Shown here in pieces: positions 1 through 8,243 of a stretch of 37,604 nt of DNA. The DNA is from Lachnospiraceae bacterium UBA5899 (GTDB lineage: Bacteria > Bacillota > Clostridia > Lachnospirales > Lachnospiraceae). Positions within the stretch are counted from its first letter, which is position 1, and the number at the start of each line of letters is the position of its first letter. The position numbers and the translations under genes are program-made. The stretch spans positions 1 to 37,604 of the forward strand of contig DJEL01000036.1 in NCBI GenBank assembly GCA_002432425.1, written 5' to 3'. The notes below the pieces were generated by a model. The model was not told the origin of the DNA, did not search any database, and saw only the letters and a program-made list of their open reading frames with translations.

Positions 1-230
1 GCTGCTGCATCAACGTTATTGGTCTTTTCCAGCTCTGCCTTGATTTCTTTTTCAAGAGTAGAAGCAGATACTAATGTGTTACCAACTGTATCGTCGATAA
101 TTTGAGCATACATATGATTATTGCTTCTGAATACGGCCAGACGGGGTCTTTCGGCAGTACCGCTGAAACGGTTACGTATTCTCATGTGCTTTTTAACACG
201 AATTTCTTGTCTTGATTCTTTACTAACCAT
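1..230 (-). CDS. rplR: Large ribosomal subunit protein L18 (partial, N-terminal part)
   Basis: L18 binds 5S rRNA together with L5 in the large-subunit central protuberance. Reading the minus strand gives MVSKESRQEIRVKKH, then the family-typical stretch RNRFSGTAERPRLAVFRSNN and IIDDTVGNTLVSAST. About 76 codons are present and the gene runs off the left edge, so its C-terminus is missing. Two in-frame ATGs exist, at 236 and 230. The AAGGAG upstream leaves only about 3 nt before the first and about 9 nt before the second, so 230 is preferred. It follows rplF by about 20 nt, as in the standard spc order. Confidence 0.93.
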   Translation of the reverse strand, partial: MVSKESRQEIRVKKHMRIRNRFSGTAERPRLAVFRSNNHMYAQIIDDTVGNTLVSASTLEKEIKAELEKTNNVDAA

Positions 231-250
231 TTTCATACTCTCCTTATCTA

Positions 251-793
251 TTATTTCTTACCAGTCTTACCAACTTTACGTCTGATTGTCTCATCAGCAT
301 ACTTAATACCCTTGCCCTTGTAAGGTTCAGGTCTTCTCTTATCTCTGATTTCAGCTGCGAATTGGCCAACTTTTTCTTTATCAATACCTTTTACGATAAT
401 GATGTTCTGTCCGTCAAGAACTGTTTCGATACCTTCGGGATCAGTCATCTCTACGGGATGAGAGTATCCTAAGGATAAGGTCAGAACCTTACCGGACTTA
501 GCTGCTCTGTAACCTACACCGTTTACTTCCAGCTTCTTTTCATAACCTTCGGTAACACCGACTACCATGTTATGAATAAGGGTTCTGGTTAAACCGTGTA
601 AAGATTTCATTTTCTTTAAATCATTGGGTCTTGAAACTACTACTTCTGCGCCCTCAACTTTGATTTCCATCTCGTGAGGAAGAACTCTCTCAAGAGTTCC
701 CTTAGGACCCTTAACGGTCACTTTGTTATTTTCTGCAACCTCTACAGTTACGCCTGCAGGAATTGCGATTGGCATTCTACCTATACGTGACAT
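251..793 (-). CDS. rplF: Large ribosomal subunit protein L6
   Basis: L6 binds 23S rRNA near the sarcin-ricin loop and factor-binding site. The 180-residue length is typical. The N-terminus MSRIGRMPIAIPAGVTVEV and the C-terminal RRPEPYKGKGIKY followed by an RRKVGKTGKK tail are hallmarks of the two-domain L6 fold. A GGAGG-type site (about 805-809) precedes the ATG. It sits between rpsH and rplR in the spc operon. No anomaly was seen. Confidence 0.97.
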   Translation of the reverse strand: MSRIGRMPIAIPAGVTVEVAENNKVTVKGPKGTLERVLPHEMEIKVEGAEVVVSRPNDLKKMKSLHGLTRTLIHNMVVGVTEGYEKKLEVNGVGYRAAKSGKVLTLSLGYSHPVEMTDPEGIETVLDGQNIIIVKGIDKEKVGQFAAEIRDKRRPEPYKGKGIKYADETIRRKVGKTGKK

Positions 794-840
794 GCCCGTA
801 CCTCCTATAATATTTTATTAGGTTTATAGTTTCCGGTTAA

Positions 841-1242
841 TTACCATACGAATGCAAGAACTTCGCCGCCAACCTGCAGCTCTCTTGCCTTCTTGTCGGT
901 TACAACACCCTGGTTTGTGGAAATGATTGCAATACCGAGTCCGCCGAGTACCTTAGGCAGATCTTCCTTGCCGGCATATACACGAAGACCGGGCTTGCTG
1001 ATTCTCTTGATACCGGAGATAATTCTTTCAGTCTTATCTGCATTGTACTTTAAGGTAATGCGGATGGTCTTGAAGTTGCCTTCTTCTACGATATCGTATT
1101 TCTTAATATAGCCTTCTTCTAATAAAATCTGTGCAATAGCCAGTTTCATTTTGGAAGAAGGAACATCAACTGTGTCATGTTTTGCAGTGTTTGCGTTACG
1201 GATTCTTGTAAGCATATCTGCAATAGGATCACTCATAGTCAT
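841..1242 (-). CDS. rpsH: Small ribosomal subunit protein S8
   Basis: S8 is a primary 16S rRNA binder that organises the central domain; in E. coli it also represses the spc operon. The 133-residue product has the N-terminal signature MSDPIADMLTRIRNANTAKH and the conserved C-terminal STNQGVVTDKKARE with GGEVLAFVW. The start at 1242 (MTMSDP) lies about 10 nt after AGGAGG; an internal ATG two codons later would be too distant. The gene is separated from rpsZ by an unusual 198-nt spacer rich in hairpins, described separately. Confidence 0.97.
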   Translation of the reverse strand: MTMSDPIADMLTRIRNANTAKHDTVDVPSSKMKLAIAQILLEEGYIKKYDIVEEGNFKTIRITLKYNADKTERIISGIKRISKPGLRVYAGKEDLPKVLGGLGIAIISTNQGVVTDKKARELQVGGEVLAFVW

Positions 1243-1289
1243 GATTTAGTTTCCTCCTTATAATTTTGACTTGAACCATGCTTAAATTA

Positions 1290-1437
1290 CGTTTCCATCT
1301 CGAAAACCAGACTCTAAAGAGTCTGATAAACTTCAGATGGTACCGTGCAAGCCCCAAAGAATGCCGCAGGCATTCTTCCGGGGATGAAATATAGATTTTC
1401 TTAGTCGGCGTTTTGTGCCGGCTTAGTAAATCTTTTC
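1290..1437 (-). ncRNA. Three-hairpin spacer between rpsZ and rpsH (candidate structured RNA)
   Basis: The 198-nt spacer 1243-1440 holds three inverted repeats. (a) An outer pair CCATCT (1295-1300)/AGATGG (1335-1340) encloses CAGACTCT (1308-1315)/AGAGTCTG (1318-1325). (b) AAGAATGCC (1357-1365)/GGCATTCTT (1369-1377) with loop GCA is extended by CCCC (1352-1355)/GGGG (1380-1383). (c) A stem of about 17 bp with two mismatches spans 1394-1432. None is followed by a clear T tract on the minus strand, so they do not look like ordinary terminators. They could be a processing or stability element, or a ribosomal-protein binding site. The structures are seen directly; the role is inferred. Confidence 0.55.
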
Positions 1438-1440
1438 ATC

Positions 1441-1626
1441 CTACCAGCTTGCTTTCTTCACGCCGGGAATCTGTCCCTTGTATGCAAGTTCACGGAAGCA
1501 AACTCTGCAAATTCCATATTTTCTTAAAACAGAATGGGGACGTCCGCAGATCTTGCAACGTGTGTAAGCCTGGGTAGAGAACTTGGGCTTACGTTGCTGT
1601 TTTAACTTCATAGATGTCTTAGCCAT
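1441..1626 (-). CDS. rpsZ: Small ribosomal subunit protein S14, zinc-binding (type Z)
   Basis: S14 helps assemble the 30S head. The 61-residue length and two zinc-knuckle pairs, CKIC and CRVC within RCKICGRPHSVLRKYGIC, identify the short zinc-binding (C+) form found in Firmicutes, as opposed to the zinc-free long paralogue. It follows rplE by 11 nt with its own GGAGG. The large spacer on its 3' side is the odd feature of this part of the operon. Confidence 0.97.
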   Translation of the reverse strand: MAKTSMKLKQQRKPKFSTQAYTRCKICGRPHSVLRKYGICRVCFRELAYKGQIPGVKKASW

Positions 1627-1637
1627 GAATTTACCTC

Positions 1638-2177
1638 CTATTTAGCGAATGGCATGTTGAATAATTTTAATAATTCACGTGCCTCTTCATCTGTCTTTGC
1701 AGTGGTTACGATAATGATATCCATACCTCTTACTTTATCTACCTTATCATATTCGATTTCAGGGAAGATAATCTGTTCCTTAATACCAAGTGCATAGTTA
1801 CCTCTGCCGTCGAATGCATTAGGGTTTACACCTCTGAAGTCACGTACACGGGGTAATGCTAAGTTTACCAGACGATCCAGGAACTCATACATCTTGTCAC
1901 CACGTAAGGTGGTCTTGCATCCGATAGGCATGCCTTCACGGATTTTGAAGTTTGCTACGGAATTCTTAGCCTTGGTCAGAATAGCTTTCTGTCCGGTAAT
2001 GGTTTCCATATCCTTAACAGCGCCTTCCAGAACCTTTGCGTTTTCCTTTGCTTCGCCAACGCCCATGTTGATTACGATTTTGTCAATCTTGGGGATTTCC
2101 ATTACGTTCTTGTAACCGAACTTCTTAACCATGGCGTCTTTAATTTCACTGTTATATAAATCTTTAAGTCTGCTCAC
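1638..2177 (-). CDS. rplE: Large ribosomal subunit protein L5
   Basis: L5 contacts 5S rRNA and the P-site tRNA region. The 179-residue product has the typical MSRLKDLYNSEI start, the conserved IDKIVINMGVGEA strand, the GCKTTLRG segment, LPRVRDFRGV and a final TDEEARELLKLFNMPF. AGGAGG lies shortly upstream of the ATG. Its position between rplX and rpsZ is standard. Confidence 0.97.
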   Translation of the reverse strand: MSRLKDLYNSEIKDAMVKKFGYKNVMEIPKIDKIVINMGVGEAKENAKVLEGAVKDMETITGQKAILTKAKNSVANFKIREGMPIGCKTTLRGDKMYEFLDRLVNLALPRVRDFRGVNPNAFDGRGNYALGIKEQIIFPEIEYDKVDKVRGMDIIIVTTAKTDEEARELLKLFNMPFAK

Positions 2178-2200
2178 GCTTTGTTTCCTCCTTCCCCGAA

Positions 2201-2512
2201 TTAATCAATCACTTTGCCGGTTGTCTTAGCAACACGAACTTTTTTGCCGTCTTCTACCTTGAAGCCGATTCTGGTAACCTTGCCTTCGTGAACATACATT
2301 ACGTTGGACAGGTCAATCGGAGCTTCTTTCTGAAGAATTCCGCCGTTGGGGTTAGCCTGAGAAGGTTTTGCATGCTTTGTAATCATGTTTACGCCTTCAA
2401 CTGTTACTTTGCTGTTCTTGTGGTCTACGGCAATAACTTTGCCTTCTTTGCCGTTATCTTTGCCGGCGATGACCTTTACGGTATCACCTTTTTTGATTTT
2501 TAATGTAGCCAT
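2201..2512 (-). CDS. rplX: Large ribosomal subunit protein L24
   Basis: L24 is an assembly-initiating 23S rRNA binder near the exit tunnel. The 103-residue product begins with the KOW motif, visible as KKGDTVKVIAGKDNGKEGKV, and contains the conserved GVNMITKHAKPSQANPNGGI segment. It is spaced 11 nt after rplN, with a GGAGG site. Confidence 0.97.
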   Translation of the reverse strand: MATLKIKKGDTVKVIAGKDNGKEGKVIAVDHKNSKVTVEGVNMITKHAKPSQANPNGGILQKEAPIDLSNVMYVHEGKVTRIGFKVEDGKKVRVAKTTGKVID

Positions 2513-2523
2513 GGGATACCTCC

Positions 2524-2892
2524 TTATAATACTTCGGGTGCAAGGGAAACAATCTTCATGAACTGCTTCTCACGAAGTTCTCTCGCTACCGGTCCAAAGA
2601 TACGAGTTCCTCTCGGAGTCTTGTCATCTTTGATGATTACTGCAGCATTTTCATCAAATTTGATGTAAGAACCATCTTTACGACGTGCGCCTTTAACGGA
2701 ACGAACGACAACAGCCTTTACTACATCACCTTTTTTTACAACGCCGCCTGGTGTTGCATCTTTAACAGAAGCAACAATGATATCGCCAATCTGTGCATAT
2801 CTTCTTGTAGAGCCGCCCATAACTCTGATGCAGAGAAGTTCCTTTGCACCGGTGTTATCAGCAACTTTAAGTCTGCTCTCTTGCTGAACCAT
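2524..2892 (-). CDS. rplN: Large ribosomal subunit protein L14
   Basis: L14 lies at the subunit interface (bridge B8) and is the target of silencing factor RsfS in many bacteria. The 122-residue product is family-sized and has the signatures ESRLKVADNTGAKEL, CIRVMGGS, GGVVKKGDVVKAVVVR and FGPVARELRE. AGGAG precedes the ATG. It sits between rpsQ and rplX. Confidence 0.97.
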   Translation of the reverse strand: MVQQESRLKVADNTGAKELLCIRVMGGSTRRYAQIGDIIVASVKDATPGGVVKKGDVVKAVVVRSVKGARRKDGSYIKFDENAAVIIKDDKTPRGTRIFGPVARELREKQFMKIVSLAPEVL

Positions 2893-2940
2893 GTTATTTC
2901 TCCTTCCAAAATTGTACCGAAATTCTCTTTAGGGCCTGGA

Positions 2941-3201
2941 TTATTTAGCCTTTTCAACGATTTCAACAAGTCTCCATCTCTTATCCTTGGAGAGAGGTCT
3001 TGTTTCCATTACTTTAACGGTATCGCCGATATTGCATTCATTGTTTTCGTCATGAGCCTTTAATTTGTAAGTATCTTTTACGATTTTCTTGTAAAGGGGA
3101 TGCTTAACATGCTCTTCAATAGCAACAACGATTGTCTTATCCATCTTATTGCTGATTACCTTACCGGTACGTGTTTTTCTTAAATTTCTTTCCACGATCA
3201 A
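2941..3201 (-). CDS. rpsQ: Small ribosomal subunit protein S17
   Basis: S17 is a primary binder of the 16S 5' domain with an OB-like fold. The 86-residue product shows the signatures RNLRKTRTGKVISNKMDKT, HPLYKKIVK and the C-terminal ETRPLSKDKRWRLVEI. It follows rpmC by about 50 nt with an AAGGAG site. Nothing unusual. Confidence 0.97.
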   Translation of the reverse strand: MIVERNLRKTRTGKVISNKMDKTIVVAIEEHVKHPLYKKIVKDTYKLKAHDENNECNIGDTVKVMETRPLSKDKRWRLVEIVEKAK

Positions 3202-3251
3202 AATCTCCTTTCTGAAATTCCGCCCTCACGGGGCCTTGTGAACGAAACCGA

Positions 3252-3449
3252 TTATGCGTTTGCTTTCTCGGTAATAACAGTCTGAATACGGGCAATATTC
3301 TTTCTTACTTCTTTAATTCTTGCTGTATTGTCCAACTGATTGGTTGCGTTCTGGAATCTCAAATTGAAAAGTTCTTTCTTTGCAGCAACTAATTCCTGTG
3401 CTAATTCTGCATCTGATTTATTTCTCAAATCTTCTACGAATTTATTCAT
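3252..3449 (-). CDS. rpmC: Large ribosomal subunit protein L29
   Basis: L29 is a small coiled-coil protein at the tunnel exit, near L23. The real start is the internal ATG giving MNKFVEDLRNKSDAELAQEL and a 65-residue product; the open frame extends further upstream, but that extension lies inside rplP and is unlike L29. The conserved ELFNLRFQNATNQLDNT segment is present. The start overlaps the end of rplP by 8 nt, which suggests translational coupling. Confidence 0.95.
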   Translation of the reverse strand: MNKFVEDLRNKSDAELAQELVAAKKELFNLRFQNATNQLDNTARIKEVRKNIARIQTVITEKANA

Positions 3450-3879
3450 TTTCTGCCACACCGCCTTCCAGATCTGCTTTAGAAACAACCTTGCACTTGC
3501 AAGGAAGCTTGTGCATTGCAAGACGTAATGCTTCTCTTGCAGATTCCTCGGGAACTCCTGCGATTTCAAACATTACACGTCCAGGTTTAACAACTGCTAC
3601 CCAACCATCAACGGCACCTTTACCGGAACCCATACGAGTTCCAAGAGGCTTAACGGTTACGGGCTTATCCGGGAAAATCTTAATCCATACTTTACCGGTA
3701 CGCTTGGTATAACGGGTAAGAGCAATACGGGCTGCTTCAATCTGATTTGCTTTAATCCAGCAGGGCTCTAATGCAACCAGACCGAATTCGCCGTAACTTA
3801 AGGTATTGCCTCTCATAGCTTTACCTGCCATACTGCCGCGGAACTGTTTACGACGCTTTACTCTCTTAGGCATTAACAT
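3442..3879 (-). CDS. rplP: Large ribosomal subunit protein L16
   Basis: L16 helps position A-site and P-site tRNA in the large subunit. The 145-residue product has the classic start MLMPKRVKRRKQFRGSM, the GRMGSGKGA-type loop seen as GTRMGSGKGAVDGWVAVV, and an acidic C-terminus ending VAENE. It follows rpsC by 2 nt and overlaps rpmC by 8 nt, a tightly coupled trio. Confidence 0.97.
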   Translation of the reverse strand: MLMPKRVKRRKQFRGSMAGKAMRGNTLSYGEFGLVALEPCWIKANQIEAARIALTRYTKRTGKVWIKIFPDKPVTVKPLGTRMGSGKGAVDGWVAVVKPGRVMFEIAGVPEESAREALRLAMHKLPCKCKVVSKADLEGGVAENE

Positions 3880-3881
3880 AA

Positions 3882-4535
3882 TTATTTCTCGCTCCCTTCC
3901 TGATTTTTAGTGGGAAGAACTTCGCCTTTGTAAATCCAAACCTTAACACCGACTTTACCGTATGTGGTGTCAGCTTCTGCGAAGCCATAGTCAATATCTG
4001 CTCTCAATGTCTGCAGAGGAATTGTTCCCTCACTGTAGAACTCGGTACGAGCCATATCTGCACCGCCCAGACGTCCTGAACAGGAAGCCTTGATACCCTG
4101 TGCACCTGCCTTCATGGTTCTGCCCATGCAGGACTTCATGGCACGTCTGAAAGATACACGGTTTTCAAGCTGCTGTGCAATGTTTTCCGCAACAAGCTGT
4201 GCATCCTTATCCGGTCTCTTGATTTCTTTGATGTCAACTAAAACTTTCTTGCCGGTAAGCTTGGCAAGTTCTGCCTTAGTTACTTCGATTTCTGCACCAC
4301 CCTTACCGATTACAACACCGGGCTTAGCGGTATAGATGATAACTTTTACTCTGTCAGATGTTCTTTCGATTTCAATCTTGGAAACACCTGCAGCATATAA
4401 TTTCTTCTTCAGATACTTTCTGATGTTGTAGTCCTCTACTAAATAGTCAGAGAATTCAGCATCAGCGTACCATTTAGAATCCCAATCTTTAATAACGCCG
4501 ACTCTCAGGCCGTGAGGATTAACTTTCTGTCCCAT
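3882..4535 (-). CDS. rpsC: Small ribosomal subunit protein S3
   Basis: S3 lines the mRNA entry channel and contributes to helicase activity. The 217-residue product begins MGQKVNPHGLRVGVIKDW and has a KH domain whose GxxG loop is seen as VIGKGGAEIE. Its C-terminal half includes GRLGGADMARTE and KVGVKVWIYKGE. It sits 17 nt after rplV. Confidence 0.97.
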   Translation of the reverse strand: MGQKVNPHGLRVGVIKDWDSKWYADAEFSDYLVEDYNIRKYLKKKLYAAGVSKIEIERTSDRVKVIIYTAKPGVVIGKGGAEIEVTKAELAKLTGKKVLVDIKEIKRPDKDAQLVAENIAQQLENRVSFRRAMKSCMGRTMKAGAQGIKASCSGRLGGADMARTEFYSEGTIPLQTLRADIDYGFAEADTTYGKVGVKVWIYKGEVLPTKNQEGSEK

Positions 4536-4552
4536 AACTCTTGACTCCCTTC

Positions 4553-4942
4553 CTATTTCTTCTCATCCAGAATAACGGTGATGTGGCTCATCTGCTTCTC
4601 AATTCTGTATGCTCTGCCCTGTGCTCTGGGTCTTACTCTCTTCATGGTAGGTCCCTTGTTAGCGAAGCATTCTGCAACATAAAGGTTAGCAGGATTCATA
4701 CCATTATTATTTTCAGCATTGGCTACTGCAGATTCCAATAACTTCTTTACAACGCCGGATGCATATCTGGGATTATAGGTTAAGATTGCCAGAGCAGTCT
4801 GAACATCCTTGCCTCTGATGGCATCCAATACGAAACATGCTTTCTGAACAGAAACTCTTGCGTAAGAGATCTTAGCTGAAGGTCTTGTATCTTTCTGCGC
4901 GTTTCTTTCTCTTTTAATTTGACTTCTATGTCCCTTAGCCAT
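4553..4942 (-). CDS. rplV: Large ribosomal subunit protein L22
   Basis: L22 lines the nascent peptide tunnel with a long beta hairpin. The core is recognisable from AKISYARVSVQKACFVLDAI, AENNNGMNPANLYV and the tunnel hairpin KRVRPRAQGRAYRI. At 129 residues it is longer than the common length of about 110, because of a basic N-terminal extension of about 20 residues (MAKGHRSQIKRERNAQ). AGGAGG precedes the chosen start, so the extension is probably genuine. Confidence 0.96.
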   Translation of the reverse strand: MAKGHRSQIKRERNAQKDTRPSAKISYARVSVQKACFVLDAIRGKDVQTALAILTYNPRYASGVVKKLLESAVANAENNNGMNPANLYVAECFANKGPTMKRVRPRAQGRAYRIEKQMSHITVILDEKK

Positions 4943-4976
4943 AGAATTGGTCCTCCTTTCAACTATTGAAGTGAAA

Positions 4977-5258
4977 TTATCTTACTTTTGACTTCTTTTC
5001 GTCTTTTCCATGTCCTCTAAATGTTCTGGTTGCAACGAACTCGCCGAGCTTGTGTCCAACCATATCTTCTGTTACATATACAGGAACGTGCTTTCTACCG
5101 TCATGTACTGCAATTGTATGTCCCACAAAAGAAGGGAAAATTGTAGAACGACGGGACCAGGTCTTGATAACCTGCTTCTGTCCTGATGCATTTAATGCGT
5201 CAACCTTTTTTAACAGGCTCTTGTCTGCGAAAGGTCCTTTTTTCAGTGATCTAGCCAT
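4977..5258 (-). CDS. rpsS: Small ribosomal subunit protein S19
   Basis: S19 lies in the 30S head with S13 and contacts the A-site finger. The 93-residue product has the signatures RSLKKGPFADKSLLKK, IKTWSRRSTIFPSFVGHTI, AVHDGRKHVPV and GEFVATRTFRGH. GGAGG precedes the ATG. It is 16 nt after rplB. Confidence 0.97.
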   Translation of the reverse strand: MARSLKKGPFADKSLLKKVDALNASGQKQVIKTWSRRSTIFPSFVGHTIAVHDGRKHVPVYVTEDMVGHKLGEFVATRTFRGHGKDEKKSKVR

Positions 5259-5274
5259 TGTCTCTCCTCCTTAA

Positions 5275-6117
5275 TTATTTGATGGCCTTGCCGTCTCTTC
5301 TTCTTACAATCAGCTTGTTGGACTTGTTTTTCTTCTTACGTGTCTTTAAGCCGAGTGCAGGTTTGCCCCAAGGAGTGCAGGGACCCGGACGTCCGATACC
5401 GGTCTTGCCTTCACCACCACCGTGAGGATGGTCGTTGGGGTTCATAACGGAACCGCGAACGGTAGGGCGGATACCCATGTGACGCTTACGTCCTGCTTTA
5501 CCTAAGTTTACAAGGCTGTGGTCTACATTGCCTACAATACCAACGGTTGCTCTGCAGTTGAGAGGAACCATTCTCATTTCACCGGAGGGAAGTCTTAAGG
5601 TAGCATATTTGCCTTCCTTAGCCATAAGCTGTGCGCTGTTACCAGCGGAACGAACTAACTGGCCGCCCTTGCCGGGATATAATTCTACGTTGTGTACCTG
5701 AGTACCTACAGGGATCTGAGCCAAAGGCAGGCAGTTACCTGTTCTTACTTCTGCGTGCTCACCGTTCATAACCTTCATGCCGTCTGTCAGGCCTTCGGGT
5801 GCAAGAATGTAAGCCTTCTCGCCGTCTTCATAGCAGATAAGAGCGATGTTTGCAGTTCTGTTCGGGTCGTATTCGATACCGATTACAGTTGCAGGAATGC
5901 CATCCTTATATCTCTTGAAATCAATGATTCTGTATTTTCTTCTGGATCCGCCGCCGCGATGTCTGACGGTAATCTTACCCTGATTGTTACGACCAGCGCT
6001 CTTGTCCAAAGATACGCACAGTGATTTTTCAGGAGTAGTCTTGGTAATCTCGGAAAAATCAGAACCGGTCATATTTCTTCTCGAAGGTGTATATGGGTTG
6101 TATGTCTTAATTCCCAT
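5275..6117 (-). CDS. rplB: Large ribosomal subunit protein L2
   Basis: L2 is needed for peptidyl transferase activity and subunit association. The conserved HPHGGGEGK loop near the C-terminus carries the invariant histidine. The start is placed at MGIKTYNPYTPSRRNMTG (280 residues), preceded by AAAGGAG; the seven-codon upstream extension of the open frame contains this binding site and is rejected. It lies between rplW and rpsS. Confidence 0.97.
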   Translation of the reverse strand: MGIKTYNPYTPSRRNMTGSDFSEITKTTPEKSLCVSLDKSAGRNNQGKITVRHRGGGSRRKYRIIDFKRYKDGIPATVIGIEYDPNRTANIALICYEDGEKAYILAPEGLTDGMKVMNGEHAEVRTGNCLPLAQIPVGTQVHNVELYPGKGGQLVRSAGNSAQLMAKEGKYATLRLPSGEMRMVPLNCRATVGIVGNVDHSLVNLGKAGRKRHMGIRPTVRGSVMNPNDHPHGGGEGKTGIGRPGPCTPWGKPALGLKTRKKKNKSNKLIVRRRDGKAIK

Positions 6118-6176
6118 TGTTGTATCTCCTTTGCTCAATTATTTTGCGCAGCCCCTAAGCCGCATACTTAAAAATC

Positions 6177-6476
6177 TTATAAGCCAGCGAAGATTTCGAT
6201 ATCTTTGCTGTCAGCGGTAAGCCATACAACTGCTTTCTTGGTCTTAGCAGTCTTGCCGGTGGTCATGCCGCGTCTCTTATTCTTTCCGTCGTAGTTCAAG
6301 GTGTTAACTCTCTCTACTTTAGCGCCATCGAACATTTTTTCCACAGCTTCTTTAATCTGTGTCTTGTTTGCATCCGGATGAACCAGGAAAGTATATTTCT
6401 TTTCGCCCATACCAGCCATACTCTTTTCGGTAATAACCGGTTTGAGGATAACGTCATAGTATTTAATGTCTGCCAT
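6177..6476 (-). CDS. rplW: Large ribosomal subunit protein L23
   Basis: L23 is the docking site at the tunnel exit for trigger factor and the signal recognition particle. The 99-residue product shows the family pattern YYDVILKPVITEKSM, YTFLVHPDANKTQIKEAVE and VERVNTLNYDGK. Its ATG overlaps the rplD stop codon by one base (TAATG), so the pair is translationally coupled. Confidence 0.97.
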   Translation of the reverse strand: MADIKYYDVILKPVITEKSMAGMGEKKYTFLVHPDANKTQIKEAVEKMFDGAKVERVNTLNYDGKNKRRGMTTGKTAKTKKAVVWLTADSKDIEIFAGL

Positions 6477-7096
6477 TATGCGTATACCTCCTCCATCTTT
6501 GCAACAGCGTCCTTGGTAAGAACAACAGTGCCTGCCTTCATCACGTCATAAACGTTTAAGGTGTTGGTTAAAGTGGTCTGAACCGTGGGGATGTTCTTTG
6601 CGGAAAGAACTACGTTTGCGTCGTTCTCAGCTAAAACTACAAGTCCCTTTGTTACGTTCAGGTTCTTCATAACGTTTGCAAAGCTCTTGGTCTTGATTTC
6701 GTCAAACTTAAGCTCGTCAACTACGATAAGCTTGTTGTCCTGAACCTTGCTGGTCAGTGCAGACTTAAGAGCTGCTCTCTTCTCTTTCTTGTTTAATTTG
6801 AAAGAGTAATCTCTGGGAACGGGAGCGAATACAACACCGCCGCCTGCCCACTGGGGAGATCTTGTTGAACCCTGTCTTGCATGACCGGTTCCTTTCTGTC
6901 TCCAAGGTTTTCTTCCGCCACCGGATACTTCAGAACGTGTCTTTGCTTTCTGTGTACCCTGACGATTATTTGCAAGCTGCTGAACAACTGCCATGTGTAC
7001 CAGATGTTCGTTCACTTCTACGCCGAAAATAGCATCGTTTAAGTCGATTGTTCCGACTTCTTTGCCTTCCATGTTATAAACAGATACGTTTGCCAT
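6476..7096 (-). CDS. rplD: Large ribosomal subunit protein L4
   Basis: L4 forms part of the exit-tunnel constriction and in E. coli autogenously represses the S10 operon through its leader. The 206-residue product has the tunnel loop region (GGRKPWRQKGTGHARQG followed by STRSPQWAGGG) and conserved KKEKRAALKSALTSK. Its presence makes the long structured leader of this operon worth testing for L4 control, although the E. coli mechanism should not be assumed in a Firmicute. Confidence 0.97.
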   Translation of the reverse strand: MANVSVYNMEGKEVGTIDLNDAIFGVEVNEHLVHMAVVQQLANNRQGTQKAKTRSEVSGGGRKPWRQKGTGHARQGSTRSPQWAGGGVVFAPVPRDYSFKLNKKEKRAALKSALTSKVQDNKLIVVDELKFDEIKTKSFANVMKNLNVTKGLVVLAENDANVVLSAKNIPTVQTTLTNTLNVYDVMKAGTVVLTKDAVAKMEEVYA

Positions 7097-7136
7097 TTCT
7101 GTCTAAGTCCTCCTTTCATCTTCAAGCCGCAAGCGA

Positions 7137-7820
7137 TTAGCTTTCTGCCTTTACGGTTTCTTTAATGGTCACTAATGCTTTCTTGGGACCGGGTACTGCG
7201 CCCTTTACTAAAAGTAAGTTCTTGTCAGCATCTACTCTTACTACTTCGAGGTTCTGAACAGTTACTTTTACGCAACCCATATGTCCGGGCATTCCTTTTC
7301 CCTTGAATACACGGCTGGGTGAGGAGCAGGCACCATTGGAACCCTGATGACGATGGAATTTGGAACCATGCTTCATAGGTCCTCTGTGCTGACCAAATCT
7401 CTTGATCGCACCCTGGAAACCTTTACCTTTGGAAATTGCGGAAGCATCAATCTTGTCGCCTGCTGCGAAGATATCAGCTTTAATCTCTGCACCGAGAGCA
7501 TATTCTTCTGCATTTTCAAATTTGAATTCTCTTACATATCTCTTGGATGTTGTGCCGGCTTTCTTGAAATGTCCCTGCATAGCCTTGTTTACGCCGTGTG
7601 CGTGAACGATTTCTTTCTTTCCGCTTGCATCTTTGTTGATGATCTTGTCTTTCTTGTCTACGAAGCCAACCTGTACTGCACTGTAACCGTCGTTTTCAAC
7701 TGTCTTAACCTGGGTTACTACACAAGGTCCTGCCTGAAGAACGGTTACGGGAACAAGAACACCGTCTTCGTTGAAGATTTGAGTCATTCCGACTTTTGTT
7801 GCTAAAATTGCTTTCTTCAT
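7137..7820 (-). CDS. rplC: Large ribosomal subunit protein L3
   Basis: L3 is an early assembly protein reaching the peptidyl transferase centre. It starts MKKAILATKVGMTQIFNEDG and shows the central GKGFQGAIKRFGQHRGPM loop and the HRHQGSNGACSSPSRVFKGK tip. At 227 residues it is somewhat longer than the common length of about 210, with additional sequence before the GKGFQG loop and a lysine-rich C-terminus. A 102-nt spacer separates it from rpsJ. Confidence 0.97.
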   Translation of the reverse strand: MKKAILATKVGMTQIFNEDGVLVPVTVLQAGPCVVTQVKTVENDGYSAVQVGFVDKKDKIINKDASGKKEIVHAHGVNKAMQGHFKKAGTTSKRYVREFKFENAEEYALGAEIKADIFAAGDKIDASAISKGKGFQGAIKRFGQHRGPMKHGSKFHRHQGSNGACSSPSRVFKGKGMPGHMGCVKVTVQNLEVVRVDADKNLLLVKGAVPGPKKALVTIKETVKAES

Positions 7821-7922
7821 GTTTTCCTCCTGTTTATTCTACAGCGGGGCGCATACCGTATTCGATGTCCAATACTCGGCGTCCATACTAGTAGGGGATA
7901 TTATGTTTCTTAAGATGTTGAA

Positions 7923-8243
7923 TTACTTGTTCTTCATCTTAATATCAATGTAAACACCTGCAGGCATTTCCAGTCTCTGCAATGCATCAACTGTTTTCTG
8001 TGTCGGTGTAATGATATCGATAAGTCTCTTATGGGTTCTCTGTTCGAACTGTTCACGGGAATCTTTGTACTTGTGAACTGCACGGAGGATAGTAACTACT
8101 TCCTTTTTAGTAGGAAGGGGTACCGGTCCGCTTACCTGAGCTCCATTCTTCTTGACTGTTTCGATGATTTTTTTGGCAGATGCATCTACTAACTGATGAT
8201 CGTACGCTTTCAGTGTAATTCTCATTACTTGACTCGTTGCCAT
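7923..8243 (-). CDS. rpsJ: Small ribosomal subunit protein S10 / NusE
   Basis: S10 is a 30S head protein and also partners NusB in transcription antitermination. The 106-residue product carries MRITLKAYDHQLVDASAKKI, the SGPVPLPTKK loop and the conserved end PAGVYIDIKM. The start is MATSQVMRI, with a strong AAAGGAGG about 10 nt upstream. It is the first gene of the operon and lies behind a leader of about 260 nt. Confidence 0.97.
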   Translation of the reverse strand: MATSQVMRITLKAYDHQLVDASAKKIIETVKKNGAQVSGPVPLPTKKEVVTILRAVHKYKDSREQFEQRTHKRLIDIITPTQKTVDALQRLEMPAGVYIDIKMKNK

